The notes under the pieces: generated by a model | Database searches by the model: none | What the model was told of the DNA's origin: nothing | Seen by the model: the letters and a program-made list of their open reading frames with translations, nothing else | Part shown: positions 7,676 through 8,661 of the stretch, one piece after another | How the letters are laid out: every line of letters starts with the position of its first letter | Position numbering within the stretch: position 1 is the first letter of the stretch | Origin: Campylobacteraceae bacterium | Lineage (GTDB): Bacteria > Campylobacterota > Campylobacteria > Campylobacterales > Sulfurospirillaceae | Length of the DNA: 8,661 nt | Assembly (NCBI GenBank): GCA_027011025.1 | Contig: JALVAU010000201.1 | Location: forward strand, 1 to 8,661 | Direction of reading: 5' to 3' | Made by a program: the position numbers and the translations under genes

Positions 7676-8197
7676 TTATGCAACCTTTTTCATAACTATG
7701 TTTAGTAACTCATCTTTTTCAAGCGAGAGTGAATCTTGTGCAAACACATCATCTAAAATTTCAGATATAGCAACTCTTGTCATCTTTCTCTTCTCTATAG
7801 AAGTTTGATCTTCAAAACCTCTTTGTAAATTTTCTAGATCTAGTTCTAAATTTTCAAAAATTTTAGTTTTTAAAATTTCAGTCTCATTTTTAGAATCTTC
7901 TAAAATCTTTTTAGCCTCATTTTTTGCTTGAGCCACAAGTGCCTTTGCATCAGATTTTTCTTGTGCAGACTCTTTTAGTTTTTCTTGTATAGAGTTTAGT
8001 CTATCAGCTATAGAGGATCTTCTAGTAGTGAAAAAATCTTTTATAGGGTTTGCTGCCAAATAGTATAATATAGCAGCAAAAATAAGAAAGTTTATGGTTC
8101 TTGGAACTATATCTGTGCCCTCACTAGCTCCATTTTCTCCCGCAGCAAATATGGCAACCGGTAAAATTAAAAATATTAAATATATTAGTTTTTTCAT
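7676..8197 (-). CDS. atpF: ATP synthase Fo b subunit with signal-like N-terminus
   Basis: This 173-residue subunit is the second of two b-type genes and forms the peripheral stalk with b'. Residues 1-18 look like a Sec signal peptide (MKK, a hydrophobic core LIYLIFLILPVAIF, then AAGENG), followed by a short polar segment. A single membrane helix lies at about 34-50 (INFLIFAAILYYLAANP). The long charged helical region from about 55 to 140 has the AKNEAKKILEDSKNE pattern of the b stalk, and the C-terminus should contact delta. The extra N-terminal hydrophobic segment distinguishes it from classical b and from the b' gene just upstream. The ATG lies 9 bp after the b' stop, with an AAAGG site overlapping that stop codon. 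Identity is firm; cleavage of the N-terminus is inferred. Confidence 0.93.
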   Translation of the reverse strand: MKKLIYLIFLILPVAIFAAGENGASEGTDIVPRTINFLIFAAILYYLAANPIKDFFTTRRSSIADRLNSIQEKLKESAQEKSDAKALVAQAKNEAKKILEDSKNETEILKTKIFENLELDLENLQRGFEDQTSIEKRKMTRVAISEILDDVFAQDSLSLEKDELLNIVMKKVA

Positions 8198-8206
8198 ATT
8201 GTGCCT

Positions 8207-8629
8207 TTATATTTGATCAAGTTTTGCTCTAACACTGTCTCTAAATTGAGGCATTTGTTCTTGCAAAGCAGTTTTAAATTCAACTCTTTGAGCTTCCAAT
8301 TCCTCTAAGAATTGAGAATATTTGCTCTCTAGTTCACTCTTTTTAGCTTCTAATTTTTTTAAAGCTTCATCTTTTGCAACCATTAAAGCAGAATCTTTAA
8401 TCTCATTTGCTTTAGTTTTGGCCTCCAAAATGATTTTCTCAGCCTCTTTTTTAAAGGTGAGAACCTCATCGCTATTTTTTCCGGCATTATCCAAATCTCT
8501 TTTTATGGATTTTTCTCTATTATCCATAAAGCCCAAAAGTGGTTTGTATAATGTTTTATTTAGTAGAACTAACAGAACTAAAAAAACAACAGCAGTTACC
8601 AGTAAAAGTGCTGGTACAATATCCAACAT
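8207..8629 (-). CDS. atpF': ATP synthase Fo b' subunit
   Basis: At 140 residues this is a b-type stalk subunit without a signal-like extension. The membrane helix occupies about residues 5-24 (VPALLLVTAVVFLVLLVLL), followed by NKTLYKPLLGFMDNREKSI, the usual b/b' junction. The rest is a charged coiled-coil stalk, with heptad-like stretches such as AEKIILEAKTKANEIKDSA and LKKLEAKKSELESKYSQFLEELEAQR. In this group b and b' pair as a heterodimer joining the membrane sector to delta. It is the first ATP synthase gene visible, preceded only by 32 bp. No atpE or atpB is seen, so the c and a subunits must be encoded elsewhere or beyond the right edge. The former is typical of Campylobacterota. Confidence 0.95.
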   Translation of the reverse strand: MLDIVPALLLVTAVVFLVLLVLLNKTLYKPLLGFMDNREKSIKRDLDNAGKNSDEVLTFKKEAEKIILEAKTKANEIKDSALMVAKDEALKKLEAKKSELESKYSQFLEELEAQRVEFKTALQEQMPQFRDSVRAKLDQI

Positions 8630-8636
8630 ATTTTTG

Positions 8637-8642
8637 CTCCTT
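8637..8642 (-). promoter_or_regulatory. Ribosome binding site of atpF'
   Basis: AAGGAG on the minus strand with a 7-nt spacer to the ATG at 8629-8627. The window ends 19 bases upstream, so an operon promoter cannot be judged. Confidence 0.8.
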
Positions 8643-8661
8643 TTTTATAAATGATTAAAAA

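Noticed and set aside
8322..8654. Plus-strand open frame of 110 codons opposite atpF'
   Set aside because: It is antisense to the coiled-coil stalk gene; its Ser/Leu-rich content is what the complement of Lys/Glu-rich coding sequence gives.

Overview
This AT-rich window comes from a Campylobacterota (epsilonproteobacterial) genome. A free-living Sulfurimonas-like organism is the best guess, from gene order and protein style rather than from any search. All eleven protein-coding genes lie on the minus strand, so the window reads in transcription order from 8661 down to 1.

The upstream block (8629 to 2579) is the F1Fo ATP synthase operon: atpF' (b'), atpF (b), atpH (delta), atpA (alpha), atpG (gamma), atpD (beta) and atpC (epsilon). 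The a and c subunit genes (atpB, atpE) are absent, which fits their usual separate location in this phylum. The downstream block (2576 to 1) is a Tol-Pal type envelope system: a TolQ/ExbB channel protein, a TolR/ExbD partner, a TolA/TonB-like transducer and the start of tolB, which runs off the left edge. Only 2 bp separate atpC from the tolQ/exbB gene, and the genes that follow overlap or nearly touch. The whole run is therefore probably one transcriptional unit that joins the enzyme making or using the proton-motive force to a machine driven by it.

The one large non-coding gap (6847-7144, between atpH and atpA) is not ordinary spacer. It holds a discrete 266-bp element (6877-7142) with 31-bp terminal inverted repeats (30 of 31 paired) and a perfect 5-bp flanking direct repeat, TATTA. 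The interior is tiled without gaps by two long hairpin arms and a small central hairpin, so the element can be drawn as a cloverleaf or four-way junction. It has no transposase-sized reading frame, so it looks like a MITE-like, non-autonomous mobile element. It sits exactly at the atpH stop codon, on the boundary between the stator genes and the catalytic genes. Removing it with one copy of the direct repeat restores a 27-nt intergenic gap typical of this operon. This is the most notable feature of the window.
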